This document shows positions 1 to 11,451 of a stretch of 64,000 bases of DNA, piece by piece (position 1 is the stretch's first letter; each line of letters starts with the position of its first letter). The notes below the pieces were generated by a model. It had not been told where the DNA came from and made no database searches. It saw only the letters and a program-made list of their open reading frames with translations. A program made the translations under genes and the position numbers. This stretch comes from Lyophyllum atratum (Eukaryota; Basidiomycota; Agaricomycetes; Agaricales; Lyophyllaceae). The stretch is from the NCBI GenBank assembly GCA_014905825.1, contig JACGCN010000016.1, forward strand, positions 186,001 through 250,000, in the 5' to 3' direction.

Positions 1-62
1 TAGCAGGCTCACCTCATGTCCAGTGCACCAGTCCTAACTTGACGTTATTCAAATCCGCCATC

Positions 63-1085
63 ATGTTCTCCAAAATCTTCACTTTTTTGCTCTTGGCTGC
101 TACCATGACCGCCGGTGTGGTCTCAAAGCCCATCCCTAAGAACAGACTTGACATGTGTACGCATATACACCATTCGAACTGCCCTATTACAGATGGTTAA
201 ATCTTGGTTCACAGCTCGTCGCAACGTTCACGGCTCTTTCGACAACTGGGGTGGATTCTCTTCGCTTCATGGCTTCGACAACTTCTACGGTGTCGGCAAC
301 TTCGATGGCTCCCAGCACTTCAGCCAGACCGTCGTCAACGAGCAGCATCTCGTTTGCCACACTCACCAAATCCAGATCATCCAACAGCGTCTTCTTGTTC
401 TCCAAGAGATGGCTAAGAGGTACGCATTCAACCCCACCGGATAATCAGAAGCAACCTGACGCTTAATCGTTCCAGGATCATCACCGAGACCATCTGCGAA
501 GTCGAGACCCAAACCATCGTCTTCGAGCAGTTCCACAGCACCCTCGGTGGTTTCGGCCACGACCTGCGACGCTCCACAGGCCACCACGTCGGCTTCGACA
601 GCAACATCGTCAGCCACTTCGGAAACTTCCTCCACTCCGATGGCTCGCTCAACTTTGACGACTGGGGCTTCTCCGGACACGACGTCGGCAGCCACACCAC
701 CGTCGTCAGCGGCTCCAACTGGGACAGCTTCTCCTCCCCGGTGTCGGTCAGCAACGCGTGGAATGCGGCCCACGGTGCATATGTCTCGTTGCACCCTGAG
801 ATCAGCTCGTCCTTCACCCCCTCCGTCGGCCCCTCCACTGTGGACCCGACCTTCAGCTCGTCGTCTTTTGACCCCTCCACCGTCGCCCCCGTCACTCCAG
901 ATGCCGCCGCCAAAATCGCTGCCCCCGCCGCCTCCGACGCCGCTGCCCCCGCTGCCAGTGACGATGCTGCCCCCGCCGCTGCTAGTGCCGCAGCTCCGGC
1001 CGCCTCAGCTGCTCCCGCTGCTGCCGGCTCAAACATCGACCCCGCAACTGGTGCAAACCTCGACCCCGCGACTGCCCCGGCTTAG
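63..1085 (+). CDS. Secreted Gly/His/Phe-patterned protein with Ala/Pro-rich tail
   Basis: I do not recognise the family. Proposed exons are 63-156, 215-419 and 476-1085 (302 aa), with introns of 58 and 56 nt using GTACGC donors and CAG acceptors; the phases agree. The start gives a classic signal peptide (MFSKIFTFLLLAATMTAG) with likely cleavage near residue 19-22. The mature part repeats short aromatic/Gly/His patterns such as GSFDNWGGF, GFDNFYGVGNFDG and HVGFDSNIVSHFGNF, followed by a Ser/Thr segment. The last ~60 residues are almost only Ala, Pro, Ser and Asp. There are very few cysteines, which argues against a hydrophobin or a Cys-rich effector. A cell-wall or extracellular structural role is only an inference. 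The strong open frame on the opposite strand (428-1036) is a shadow of the GC-rich tail. Confidence 0.75.
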
Positions 1086-1675
1086 GTCAGAACCCTGACA
1101 TGGTACGTGCCCCCCCAGTTCCACGTCGCACCCAAACCTGACGATCTTTCTTGATGTCCTCTCATCAGTGACGAACACTTTCCCTGTAGACGCCTCGAGT
1201 CATTCATTCGTTGACTTTTCCCTTGGATTATAATGGTGGACGGACATAACTTAGGACTGTTTTAGTTTTATTACTTGTCGCTCAGCACAAAGAGTTTTCT
1301 AAATTTTAGGCCTTGTGGCGCCCTTCTCACGTACCGTGCATCCCGAGTCGCATATCATCAGTCTGACAACTACCAGTGGGCCTACCAGCAGCGCCCGCTG
1401 CATTGAGGCTATGCGCGGTAGATGAGCATTGGGTTCTTCCAACGAAGCCTCAGAGTCCCGGGTTCTCGGCGCTGCTGTGGCCATAGAGGAAGTGGGGAGA
1501 CGCTCGGTGCGAATAATTGTAGTATACATCGCGCCGAAACCAACTTGAAGGTGGCCATCAGGGGTGAAGCATCACAAAACCCAACTTGAACCAGCATTTC
1601 TTGCAGGTTGGATTCGCTGGGGGCCTATCGCAGCTCCGCCCCAGCCCACCAAGCCCCCACCCGCACACCAACCAT
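1086..1675. other. Intergenic, no gene seen
   Basis: This is the 3' flank of the secreted-protein gene and the 5' flank of the tRNA. Only short open frames without splice or protein-like character are present. Confidence 0.5.
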
Positions 1676-1774
1676 GCCGCGTTGGCGTAGTGGTAGCGCG
1701 TCTCACTTGTATGGCACACGTCCATCTTTGTACTTGCAATGAGAAGGTCACTCGTTCAATCCGGGTACGTGGCA
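1676..1774 (+). tRNA. tRNA-Thr (anticodon UGU) with a 27 nt intron
   Basis: The acceptor stem GCCGCGT pairs with ACGTGGC (one G-U), with discriminator A at 1774. The D arm reads GCGTAGTGGTAGCGC. The anticodon stem TCTCA/TGAGA encloses CTTGTAA, with anticodon TGT at 1708-1710. The T arm is ACTCG-TTCAATC-CGGGT. An intron at 1712-1738 interrupts the loop one base 3' of the anticodon, the canonical eukaryotic position. Removing it gives a complete cloverleaf, and the internal A and B boxes for RNA polymerase III are intact. Confidence 0.93.
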
Positions 1775-2269
1775 TAAGCATTCAATACCTTTTTACAGGT
1801 TCCAGTCTTTGCTGCATCAGACTTGTCACTTACTTCGGGTCCCGGGTCCTCCACTGAAGAGTCCGTACGTGAGATTACACGCCTCCTCCCATTGACAGTG
1901 TAGATAGATAGATGGGTACAGTAGCTATAGGTAGGTAGATACGTACGCACTCCCCCAGGAGGGCGCAGAATAATACGTGAATATTAGAATGTAAAACGTA
2001 AAATGCAAACTGTAAAAAGAATAAAACGAGATGGAAGGAACAAAAAACAAAAACAAGGAGTAGCGGTGTGGTGGGTGGGTGGTATCGCTTGCGTTCCGGG
2101 TGGTATGAATATGAATATGAGTAGGGTTCCGAGTCGTATAGCGTATCCAATAGCATCGGCAGGGAGGGTGAGGAAACCCGTCCCCTCCCTCCTCTCCTCT
2201 CCTCCCCTCCCCAACGTCTCCAGCTCCAGCGCCGCCATAAACGGCACCCCATCCAAGGACCCCCCCAAC
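1775..2269. other. Intergenic, possible 3' region of the next minus-strand gene
   Basis: There are T-rich and short GATA-type runs but no convincing gene. A minus-strand open frame (1984-2310) continues past the stop of the next gene in another frame, so an unrecognised final exon of that gene cannot be excluded. Confidence 0.4.
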
Positions 2270-3586
2270 TCACTGACTCTTCCTCCTCCTAGGCCCCCGC
2301 TCATACCCATACTCCTCCCTCGCCGCCCCCCTCTCCCTCTCCCTCTCTCTCTCCCGCTCCCGCTCCCTCTCGCGCTCGCTCTTCCTTAGAACACTCCCGC
2401 TCGATTTCGGGCGTTCCCTATCCCTATCCCCGTCCCTGTCTTTGTCTCGTACCCTCACCCAATCCCTGTCCCTATCCCTGTCTCTTTCCCGCTGAGAATC
2501 GACGGAACCACGGGGCTTCGAGCTCGTAGGGCTCACAGGCGACGTCCCCGATGACCCCTGCTTCCCCAGGCCAAACAGGCGCTTCAACAGCGGCGGCGGC
2601 TATACCCCATCATAAGCGCGGAGAAAAACACACAAAGAACATCAGCATATATCCACCTCCCCCATCCCATACCAAGCAAAAAAACAAAGAAAACGCACCT
2701 TAACAACCTGCCCCGTCGGCGGCGGCGGTATCACCGGGTGCGGGTGCCCCTGGGAGTAGCTATGACGCGGGCGGGGGTCGGGTACGTAGGGGTATGATCC
2801 TGAGCCCTGCACCGGGGCGGAGTTAGGCGGGGGCGGGTATGGGTCCGAATGTTGCTGGTAGACTGGGGTGTACTTGGCCGGGGCGGGGAGGTAGATCTGG
2901 GGCGGGGGCTGGGTTTGTGCGCGGGTTGGCTTTTGCCGTGGTGGTGGGGGTGGGACGGGAGGGGCGGAGGGGTAGGCGCGGGTTTGAGGTTGCGGTTGGG
3001 GGCGGGTGGGGGAGGTCTGGAGGTGTGGGTGGGGTTGGGTTTGGGTCTGGCGGCTGTGGCTGTAGTCGTAGATGGCGTATGCGGGGCGCGGGGGGGCGGA
3101 GGCGTCGTTGGAGCTCAGGTCGTACCGCGAGCCCGAGGCGAGATCGTACTTTGAGCCCGTGTGCTTCTCCGCGGGTGGGTAGTAGTCGTACGAGGCCCTG
3201 CGGGTATGCGGAGGCGCAGGGGTCGTATAGGATCTAGTCGGTGGGGGAGGCGCGTCTGCAGAGCCATACAGCCGGGCCTGCGAGTGGGACGCCGACCGGT
3301 GCGTCCTAGGCCTCGTCCGCTCCTTCTCCTTCTCCTTTCCCCAATACGGATCTCTCTCCCTCTCCCGCTCCCCCTTCTTCTCCCGGTACGAGCCCACACC
3401 CCAGTCGAGATTGCGGTATCGGCCGTTGGGGAGCTCGACGAAGACGTCGGGGGCGGGCGTGGCTGGGTCGAAGGGGTTGCGGAGGTCGGGGTAGACGCGG
3501 TTGGTGGTGTTGACCCAGCGGGCGATCTTGTTCTGGCTCTCGAGGAAGCGCTCGTAGGCTTCGGGGGAGTAGTCATATTCCGTCAT
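2270..3586 (-). CDS. Pro-rich / Arg-Glu-Asp repeat conserved hypothetical protein
   Basis: Two exons: 3586-2699 (296 codons) and 2599-2270, joined by a 99 nt intron with GTGCGT donor and TATAG acceptor, in phase 0. The N-terminus MTEYDYSPEAYERFLES, followed by a short ordered part to about residue 70, resembles conserved but unnamed mushroom proteins. The rest is disordered: Pro/Tyr/Gln-rich to about residue 296, then RERDRDRD and RERERERE tracts encoded by CT-rich DNA at 2330-2500. The position of the C-terminus is uncertain because no family anchor exists there. Function unknown; basic/acidic RD/RE repeats are common in RNA-associated proteins, but that is only an analogy. Confidence 0.65.
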
Positions 3587-4182
3587 TGGGGGTGGGTTGG
3601 GGATGGGCGCTAAGAATCAAGATGCGATGGGGATGGGGGTGTGACCTGTGGGGCCTTTGGGGTGGAGTCGATCAGGGCTGGGGAGATGAACGGCGGCAAA
3701 AGTCCATGAGTCGAGTTTGGCGGCGAGGAGGACGGGGTGCGTTATGAGGTCGATGCGGGACGGGACATGTTGGCGAATTCAGAATCAATGTCATTGACGC
3801 AAATCGCTACCTTCCCACGTGTTCTTTTTTCCGGTTTTCCGTATCCCCTTCCGATGAAACTCATCATATACTTGTCATATACTACGTCGTCTGCCAGTGG
3901 CCGTATGCGTTTCAGCTTCATTCTATCATCTCTATGGAAGAACTTCCTCACTCCTTTGGTCCGCCCCGGGCTGTTGTAAGTGAGATTTATTGGTGTATTG
4001 TATTTGAACTTGGTTCAAGTTGTTCCCAAGAGGTAAGTGTATCTGAGGTACTATACTTATCCCGCTGACCTGTCGTCTAACTCTCATGGCACCTTTTCAT
4101 GCGAGGCCAGACTAGAATGCAGTCACCCATCGTCCGCCGCGGCCGCTCGATGTGGCCGTGAACTTTCAAGATGCGTTGACAG
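3587..4182. other. Intergenic, no gene seen
   Basis: Upstream region of the minus-strand Pro-rich gene. It contains only short shadow frames. Confidence 0.5.
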
Positions 4183-4300
4183 GCTTGGTGGCGTAGTGGG
4201 ATGTCATGCCGTCTGGCATACATGTGGCAAACACTGTGCGGGGGATGGAAAGTCGCACCCGTCAGCAGCGCACAGAGCCTGTTCGAATCAGGGGCTGGGC
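4183..4300 (+). other. tRNA-like sequence 1 (A and B boxes, degenerate stems)
   Basis: It has a perfect A-box type block (TGGCGTAGTGGG near 4189-4200) and, about 80 nt later, a B-box block TGTTCGAATCAGG (4280-4292). The ends GCTTGGT and GCTGGGC can pair only with four G-U wobbles, and no normal anticodon arm is visible. This suggests a decayed tRNA or a tRNA-derived repeat rather than a working tRNA. Confidence 0.4.
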
Positions 4301-4628
4301 AGTAATAATACTTCATCACACAAACGTTTTGTACGAGCTTCCCATTGGATTCTTGACTCAACAGCGCGGCGAAACCTCCAACGCACAATAATAAACAGCT
4401 TAGGGGATCAATCTGGGAGGGGGAAAGAAAACATCGGCATCGAAATAAAGCACCCCACTCCCCTCCCTTGTTTAGATACCTGCCCGCCCCGGCACCCATA
4501 GCCCAATCCCCAAAAAAGCCCGGAAGCAAGGTCCACTGCATGCGAGCCACATCCAAGATCTCGCGTAATCGCACGAGTGGAAAGCGACCTCATGTTATTC
4601 CTACAGCCGCAGATCTTGATACTTACAA

Positions 4629-4709
4629 CGGTCCGGTGGCGCAGCAGAACTTAACACTCCTGAGTGGAGTACGCTGCGCCCGGGAGAGCCTGTTCGACTC
4701 AGGGACCGA
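4629..4709 (+). other. tRNA-like sequence 2
   Basis: CGGTCC near 4630 pairs with GGACCG near 4702-4707, and the B-box-like TGTTCGACTCAGG lies at 4691-4703. The D arm is degenerate (GGCGCAGCAGAAC) and the ACTCC/GGAGT stem has a five-base loop, so it is not a standard tRNA. It shares the GAGAGCCTGTTCGACTCAGG block with its neighbours. Confidence 0.4.
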
Positions 4710-4958
4710 CTACTAGTCTGCAAAGCAGCGTATGATTTCTTTTACTTGTTCCGCCCGCGCGTTCGTTGGCTCTTGAACGCAAGTCTACGCCTTTGCTGCG
4801 TGGATCTTTGAGGTAGTACGCACTGGCTTACTTGTGCGCGTGGAAATCATCGCATCGCAAGCGCACACTTGCCTTCCTTCCTTTTTCGTGTCAATGCGCA
4901 GGTGTACATAATTGAGTGGCTAGCATCGGACAGCATGACTCGGGACCCGGGTGTTCAA

Positions 4959-5044
4959 GGTTCAACAGCGCAGTGGTAGATCGGACCCTCCCCGTCGAGG
5001 GTCAGTTCGATGGCGGAGAGCCCTGTTCGACTCAGGGATGAATC
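4959..5044 (+). other. tRNA-like sequence 3
   Basis: GGTTCAA pairs with ATGAATC except at one position, and a perfect T arm CCCTG-TTCGACT-CAGGG lies at 5021-5037. An A-box-like block (AGCGCAGTGGTAG) is at 4967-4979. The middle stem GACCCTC/GAGGGTC has a six-base loop and a long variable region follows, so aminoacylation identity cannot be assigned. Confidence 0.4.
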
Positions 5045-6148
5045 ATCGTCCAGGGATTTGGAAAGTCTTTTGGTGGACAGCCTCTCTGGGTAGTACAACG
5101 GATTAACGGTGCATGGGTGTGTCGCCATTGGTGGACCGTTATTGACGTATCAAGACTTTGCTCTGCGCTAAGTCTGCCTCGCAAGAGTGGTGTGAAGCAA
5201 GGTGGAAGTATGTTCTTGGGGATCGCTTGAGGAATGCTGATCAAGGAATGTTGCAAAGCATAGCGATACCAGGAATGTGTCGAGGCCTATCCAGTCACTC
5301 TCCATGATATGCGAAGGCGTCTTGAACGGCTCTAGTAGGACTGATCACCACGGCTGAGGCTGAGGCTGAGCTGAGGCTTGTTGTAATCGAGAAAGAAGCC
5401 ATGCGGAGATGAGAGAGAGAAGAAATTCGAATAGCATATGTCAAGTTGCTGTCAGGTGATTCTCAAGTCGCGACATTGTGGTTCTTTTCCAGCCGCAAAA
5501 TCAGCCGTTTTCAAAACCATAACACGTCTCGGAGTACGCAGTCGAACCACGAAGATATGCGACATCCACGGTGTTGCCAACAGGGAGATGTTAAAATGCC
5601 GACTGAAGTGCGATGGGTCCCAGGCCTACGACGAGCCATCCCGAACGAATGTCGATAAAGGAACGAACTTTCCTGTTTTCGTAACCATTGACATGGGAAG
5701 ACGGGTATCTATGTGTTTCGTCGGATGTCTGTACTGTATGCACATATACGGAATGTGCGCGTGAGTGGTTGGGGGAGGGACGCGTATGCGGTTGGGAGTA
5801 GCCAGTGTTCGCGACTATATGAATATGAATGAGGGTGTATGTGGATATGCGTGAGGTCTGGTATTCGAAAGCGAGCGAGAGCGAGACAATGAAGTAACGA
5901 CGTTGAGGGTCCATGTGTCCAAAAAAAACCAGAATAAAGGAACGATAACAAGGAGATGGATGGATAAGATGTACGAGCCGGTAAGAAACCCCACCCAGTT
6001 TGGTATCTCGGGGGTGCAAGAGCATGATGGTGGTATGTGGTTGAAAGCGATTGAAAGTCTATATATGGGCATGGGGGTGTCGTAAAAGGTCGTAACAGGG
6101 CTCAAGACAGCGGCGGACACACGTGGGGAATGACAAGAACCAAGGACA
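5045..6148. other. Intergenic, no gene seen
   Basis: Low-complexity patches (a short GGCTGA repeat near 5354-5376, TATGAATATGAATGAG near 5818) and scattered short frames on both strands that lack splice-consistent continuations. Confidence 0.45.
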
Positions 6149-8139
6149 CTACCACCCAACCCCATCCACAGTCCCAAACTCAAGTTTTCCCGCCCCCCCA
6201 CCCTTCCCCGCCTCCGCCCTCCTCAAATCCCGCATTGTCACATTCACCCCCTTAAAATCCTCCATCCACACCCCACCCGCCCGACACCGCTCCAGTACGC
6301 ACTGCCAGAACCTCAACACCTTCAACGTCTCCTGGCTCAGCACTGGCCCCCCCACCCCCGCAGCCTCCGACATGCCCCTCCTCCTCTTCCCCCCAAAAAG
6401 CATCCCCAGCCCCCCTCCCCTCCTCCCCCCACCCTCTCCACCACCTCCATGCACCAGCCCCACCGCACTCGCACTCGCACCAAAGCTCACCCCCACCCCG
6501 CGGCGCATGAGATCGCTCTCCCAGCTCATATCGCGGATATACAGGAGCGCGGGGAAGAAGTCCCGCCGGAGGAGACTCCCCACCTGCTCGAGGAGCATGA
6601 AGAACGGCTCCTCCCCCGCCTGCTGCATCGTCATGTCATCGCGGATCCGCTTGTCCAGGTCGCGGATCCCGATGAACTGCAGTGTCGGGTGCGTCGGGAG
6701 GAGCACGTGCGGCGCGATCCAATCGGGGTGCTGCCAGTTCCATTCGGCGTCGGCGCTGCAGATGAACTCGACGAGGTTGGGGCACCATGCTGCGAGGGGT
6801 ATGGAGGGGGAGGAGGTGGAGCCCTGGGGATGGGGGCCGGTGGTAGAGGGGAGAGCGGTGAGGTAGTGTTCTTCGATTGTGGACGAGGAGTGGCCGAGTT
6901 CGAGTTGGGTGAGTTTGGGACCGTGGACCATGAAAAACTGGGAGAACCCGGAGGAGGCATAGGAGAAGTCGGCGGAGAGGACGGAAAGATTTTGGAGGGA
7001 GGGCATGGACCACGAAGAGAGGACAGCGAAGGTGGCGTTGTCGAGGGTCACCTTTAGAGAGCGTAGGGCGGGGAGGGTTAATGTGATCGCTTCAGGGCAA
7101 AGGGAGGGTGAAGAGGAAGACATAGAATGAAGATGGCTGGAGCAAAAGTTCAGCTCGAGGAATTCGAGGTTGGTCGCTGTGGTTTCGAGCATGGGCGACA
7201 TGTGAAGATGGAACGAGACATCATCGTAGTTCGTCCATGACAGCCGCCGTAGTGAGTTGTTGGGGTGGGCGAGCGCGGAGAGGAGTTGTTGTGGCGAGGA
7301 GCGGGGGTTACACGATTCTTCGTAGATATTACGTCGGACAGAACGATAATCTGAGTACACCACGAGGCGTGGAGCGCAATCTAATATGGTTCGTAAGTCG
7401 ACGGGACAGCATCGCTCCAACGAAGGTGTTTCTATGTGGAGTCGTCGGATGTATTGGCCGTTGCTAGCGCCAGGGCCATCACGCTCGAGTATGGCGGCTA
7501 AGGCGCGCGCTTCGCTTGCACGACTGATCCACACGAATTCGAAGAGGACCTCTTGAGCGAAGGTGTACCAATCCTTGCAGACGAGAGTCATGGCGGCCTT
7601 TCGTCGCATGACGGCGCGGTAGTGAGAAAGTCGGTGTTGGAGGTGGGAGTGGGAGTGCGCTAGAGAAAGGAAGGAGACGGTCCGCGAGAAGCACTCTTGG
7701 GTGGAGCACGAGGAGGTGGCGTAGCGGAATATGAGAATCCAGAGTTCAGGGGGTAGATAGGGGAGGTTGCGCTGGCGCGTTTCGCCCGACGCTTGAGAGC
7801 GCGACGAGGGCCTATGATAGAATACAAGGTTAGCTTTCATTGCTTCATTCCCGTGGAAGTATACGGGTTAAGAGCCCATGCAGGCGGCGGTTCCATTCTA
7901 TAGAAGCGTCTCCGTGCGAGGCATTATAATTTGGAATGGTTATAACCTGGAATGGTTGTAACTTGGTATAGTTCCAACCACACGCTGGAATGCATGCAAA
8001 GCTGCGTAGATCAAATAGAAGGAGACCATATCCTGGAAGCAAAAGAAAGAAGACAGAGTAGGGATTCGGGCACCCACCTTTTCCCATGCTGACTTCGGAC
8101 GGTGGCTACCAGCCGCTGAAGCTTGTCCAATCTCGCCAT
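6149..8139 (-). CDS. F-box / leucine-rich-repeat-like protein
   Basis: The main exon is 7811-6149. The F-box is recognisable in LPYLPPELWILIFRYAT ... MTLVCKDWYTFAQEV, followed by the LRR-like alternation typical of mushroom F-box proteins (LRRLSW, LEFLELNF, LRSLKVTL, LTQLELG), and a Gly/Arg-rich low-complexity insert near the C-terminus. Such proteins normally recruit substrates to an SCF ubiquitin ligase through Skp1. An in-frame ATG at 7840 would give 563 aa, but the bases just upstream of 7811 look like an intron end (branch-like GCTAAC, then ATCATAG). A short upstream exon 8139-8078 (start MARLDKLQRLV) joins in phase across a 266 nt intron and gives 574 aa. The F-box identity is secure; the choice of first exon is not. 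Confidence 0.8.
7932..7963. repeat. Two imperfect 16 bp tandem copies
   Basis: TGGAATGGTTATAACC is followed directly by TGGAATGGTTGTAACT. It lies inside the proposed first intron of the F-box gene. Confidence 0.5.
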
Positions 8140-11100
8140 CGTTCTATAGCCTAGGCCGTGATAGGAGCTTGTAGATGTCGCCGGGCAGGTGGATTGGAAA
8201 ACGGGGTCGGGAGGAGATGAGGGAGATGAGGAGGAGACAACGGGCTTTTGGCCTGGCAATCCGTGAGTACAACCCAGCACGTGGTTTACCGCATTTGGCC
8301 GCTTTCAGTTTCTGCCCAGCCGAGAAGTTCGGAGCTTGACTGGCAGCGAAGACGCCCTCAGCCTGATCCCGTCGACGTCTACCCCTTTGCTGATACCCTC
8401 CCCCTATCATCTGTGCTCTCTGTCACTCTTCAAGTATATTCTCTCTGCCAGACCTGTTTGTCATTCCATTCGTCCCGTCCCCGAGAACAAGCCCGTCTTC
8501 AAGTCCGGCTGGAGTTGACATATACTGGTGCACAGCTTGCGAAGCGAAGCCTATCCTCCGGTGGTTCCAATGCCATGATCATCTCCCGTACGCCTACTTG
8601 ATGGAATCACGGCTTTCACCGTTTCTGTACTGTCCGTCATCGACTTGCAACTCCGGCGTCGAGATTCTCACCCTCGAACTGCCCCCCACGCATTAATGTC
8701 TCCTTGAAAGGCCGCCACTGAGCATAGAAGACCCTGAATTATTTCAGTTCAATGTTCTAGAATGGGCGTATTCGATTCTTCGAAGACCCACCAAGCTTCG
8801 AAGCATCTGTCAAGGCGATCATCCCCACTGGTGATGATCTAATTTGTGTCCTCTCTCATGGTCTATTTCTAGTTTTCTACCATCGTGGTTCAAGCCTCAG
8901 AGAACCCCCGAAATCCCCATAAGGATACTTCATCCTTTCTCTAAGGTGCTGCGCGACTTTTCTTAGAGCAAAATAACTGACGACAGAGCTTCGCTTGAGA
9001 TCATACAAGTGTCTTGGTCCTCATGCTATGTGACGTATGGACAGAATCTTATCTTGTTTATTGTCTAATGCATTGAATCGTTCAGCTTCCGGACCCATGT
9101 CAAAACCCCTTCTCGTTGGCCGTGTTCGGTTTTATGCATCTGAATGACCGGAGTCCCGTTGTTGGCTTGATGAAGGCATTGATTCCGGTACCGTTATTAG
9201 TGCAAGGTAAATATGATAGTCGCCGTCCTATAAACGGCATCCACGCTTCAAGTCTCCTCAGACGGCCTTCTCAGCGTAAGAAATACCTTGCTGGCATGTT
9301 CCTTTACGATGAGATGATCTAGAAACGATCCCTCCCAATCCCCGTCCGCTACACTTGAAGGCCTGACTGAAGCTTATGTAAGAACAACATCGACAGCACC
9401 GGTTTGAAGCACACCACATATACCCATGATCCCCATCCCCCATCCCATCTTCCGCACACGCTCCTTCTCCATCCTCCAATGCCGATCCTTCAATCTTCCA
9501 CTCGATCATGATCAAGCTCACACAAACGTGTTTTATGATGATGGCTTTAACAGAGAACAAGAACAGCGACCCAGTTTGGGGAGCTGACGTATCAATAACA
9601 TCAGCGTTTTCAATTATACAACAATACAACCAAGGACGGCAGCAAACAACCAAACGGCTTTCAAGCCCCACATCCCCAGCGGCTACCTAGGCCTTACCCG
9701 CCTCTAACGCGCTTCATCTTTGGGTATCTTTAGATTAACGTTCACGTCCGCGCGTGCGTGCCCTTCCATCAAAACCCAAATCCAGGGACAGAGTGTCCAA
9801 TGTCCAGTGTCGTGTCGGTGTGCGACTCAACCTGGACGTAAGCTGTAAGCTGCAACGCCCTTCATCTATCTTTTATCGATCCGGGTCGTGGCACACGTGT
9901 GGGTCACACCGTCTGGGAGAGAGCGGCACTATCCTCTCGATTCCTGATGCCCCTCCTGGCGTACGCCCTACGAGCTGAAGTTCGAAAACGGAACAAGGAA
10001 AGGAGGAAAGGAGGCCAGGAAGGGAATAAAGCAACTGCGAGGAAGCGCAATTCGAAGTGTGTGTTCCGATCGCCTTCGAATTCCCTTCGAGGCCTACAGA
10101 ACGACCCTGGTGCATGTGGGTGCCCTCCACGCATCCTCTTTCGACCTTCCGGCGCTTATTATGGGGGGTAGAGGTCAGAATTTCGAACTTAGCCTGGCAT
10201 ATGGAATGTCTGAGTCTTCGTTAGACTTACGCGAGCGGGGTTGGACCTTGGAACTTGGACCTTGAGATGGATAAATACCGGCTGGGCGACATTTTCTCCG
10301 AGGTACGTACGCTAGAAGAGCGCTCTGTGCTCGGAGACACCTCGTATGGTCGAGTCCAAGTCTCCTGCCTACACTTCGAGTCCATAACCCCACCCACCCC
10401 TCCTCTCACCGCACCCGTGTGTAGGCGCCGTGGTAGGCGCCGTGTAGCGCCCCTCTATATATCCTTTCTCGAGTTTCCGTTTGCCTGCGCTACGAAGTCT
10501 TCGGGTAGCAGTATTCATCAGATCAAGGCATCGAAGCGACCTTAGTCCTGGGCCTTGCTCAAGATGAGTACGGCAAGTATGGACCCACTCCAACTTTATA
10601 GCAGACATCTTCTCGAAAGGTCCAGAACTGACCCCGCACGGAGGTGAACTTCCCCCGTCGACGGCCCGGGCTGTCCTAGAACCTTGAGGGCGCGCGGTGT
10701 TCCGTCCGTGAAAATCCGATCGTGTTCATTGGACGGGGGTCTGCATTCGACAGTTGATGGCATGGTTCTGACTTCTGGAGACGCTCGTGACCTCTAAGGC
10801 GCACCATGTGAATGTTGAGCAACGTTCGCGTTCGGGAGGGAGTGGGTGGGCTTGAAGCTGGCGTTGGATGGGTGAGCCATTCCATGGACGTCGTCGCGAC
10901 GGGTTCAGAATGCACCTGGATGGTTATACACGGTTTTGCAGGACATGGGATTCCAATACCGTTAACTATAGCCGTTAGGATGATTTCGGGCTTGAGATGG
11001 TTAAACTTACCACTGCGATTACATCCTTGAAATGGTACAGCCTACAGACTACAGCAAGTTCTTCATTGGATTGGCTTAACTAGCGCGATGGGGAAGTAGT

Positions 11101-11451
11101 GTTCAAGCCAAAAAATGGCAGGAAAACGGCTTGGTACGTGCCGAAGTCGGAGATCAAGGGATCTTGCCGGACACGCCCTGACCATGATATGCAGGGCTCA
11201 GGCTATTCTTGTGTTGATCGCCATCGTCGTCTAACACGGCTTTGAGACTTCGAGCCGTTCCTCGCACAGAACGGGACAGAAGCGAGGTGATCCTTTCACA
11301 ACCGGTGGTAAGTGTGCGTTATGGTCCACACGCCAGTTGACTGACGAGTAGGCGGAACTAGTCTTCTGACATCAGAAACGCTGGAAGTCCTCACTATCAA
11401 TCGTGGGCGCAGTTGAAGAACTCTAGCACCTCTGACTCCGGGCGCACATAC
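8140..11451. other. 3.3 kb gene-poor region
   Basis: I found no open frame with family resemblance or spliceable continuation on either strand. A GTAGGCGCC motif is repeated near 10420-10440. The last part contains the promoter of the next plus-strand gene. Confidence 0.5.

Noticed and set aside
428..1036. 202-codon minus-strand Ala-rich open frame
   Set aside because: Antisense shadow of the Ala/Pro-rich coding tail of the secreted protein, caused by GC-rich periodicity.
4077..4574. Overlapping frames of up to 165 codons on both strands
   Set aside because: They cover the tRNA-like sequences and have no splice or protein signatures.
5591..6201. Minus-strand frames of 128-144 codons
   Set aside because: Low-complexity content (repeated SYSYSR-type translation of a short repeat) and no start or splice context.
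9258..9671. 137-codon minus-strand frame
   Set aside because: Irregular composition with many Cys and Met and no conserved pattern; isolated in gene-poor DNA.
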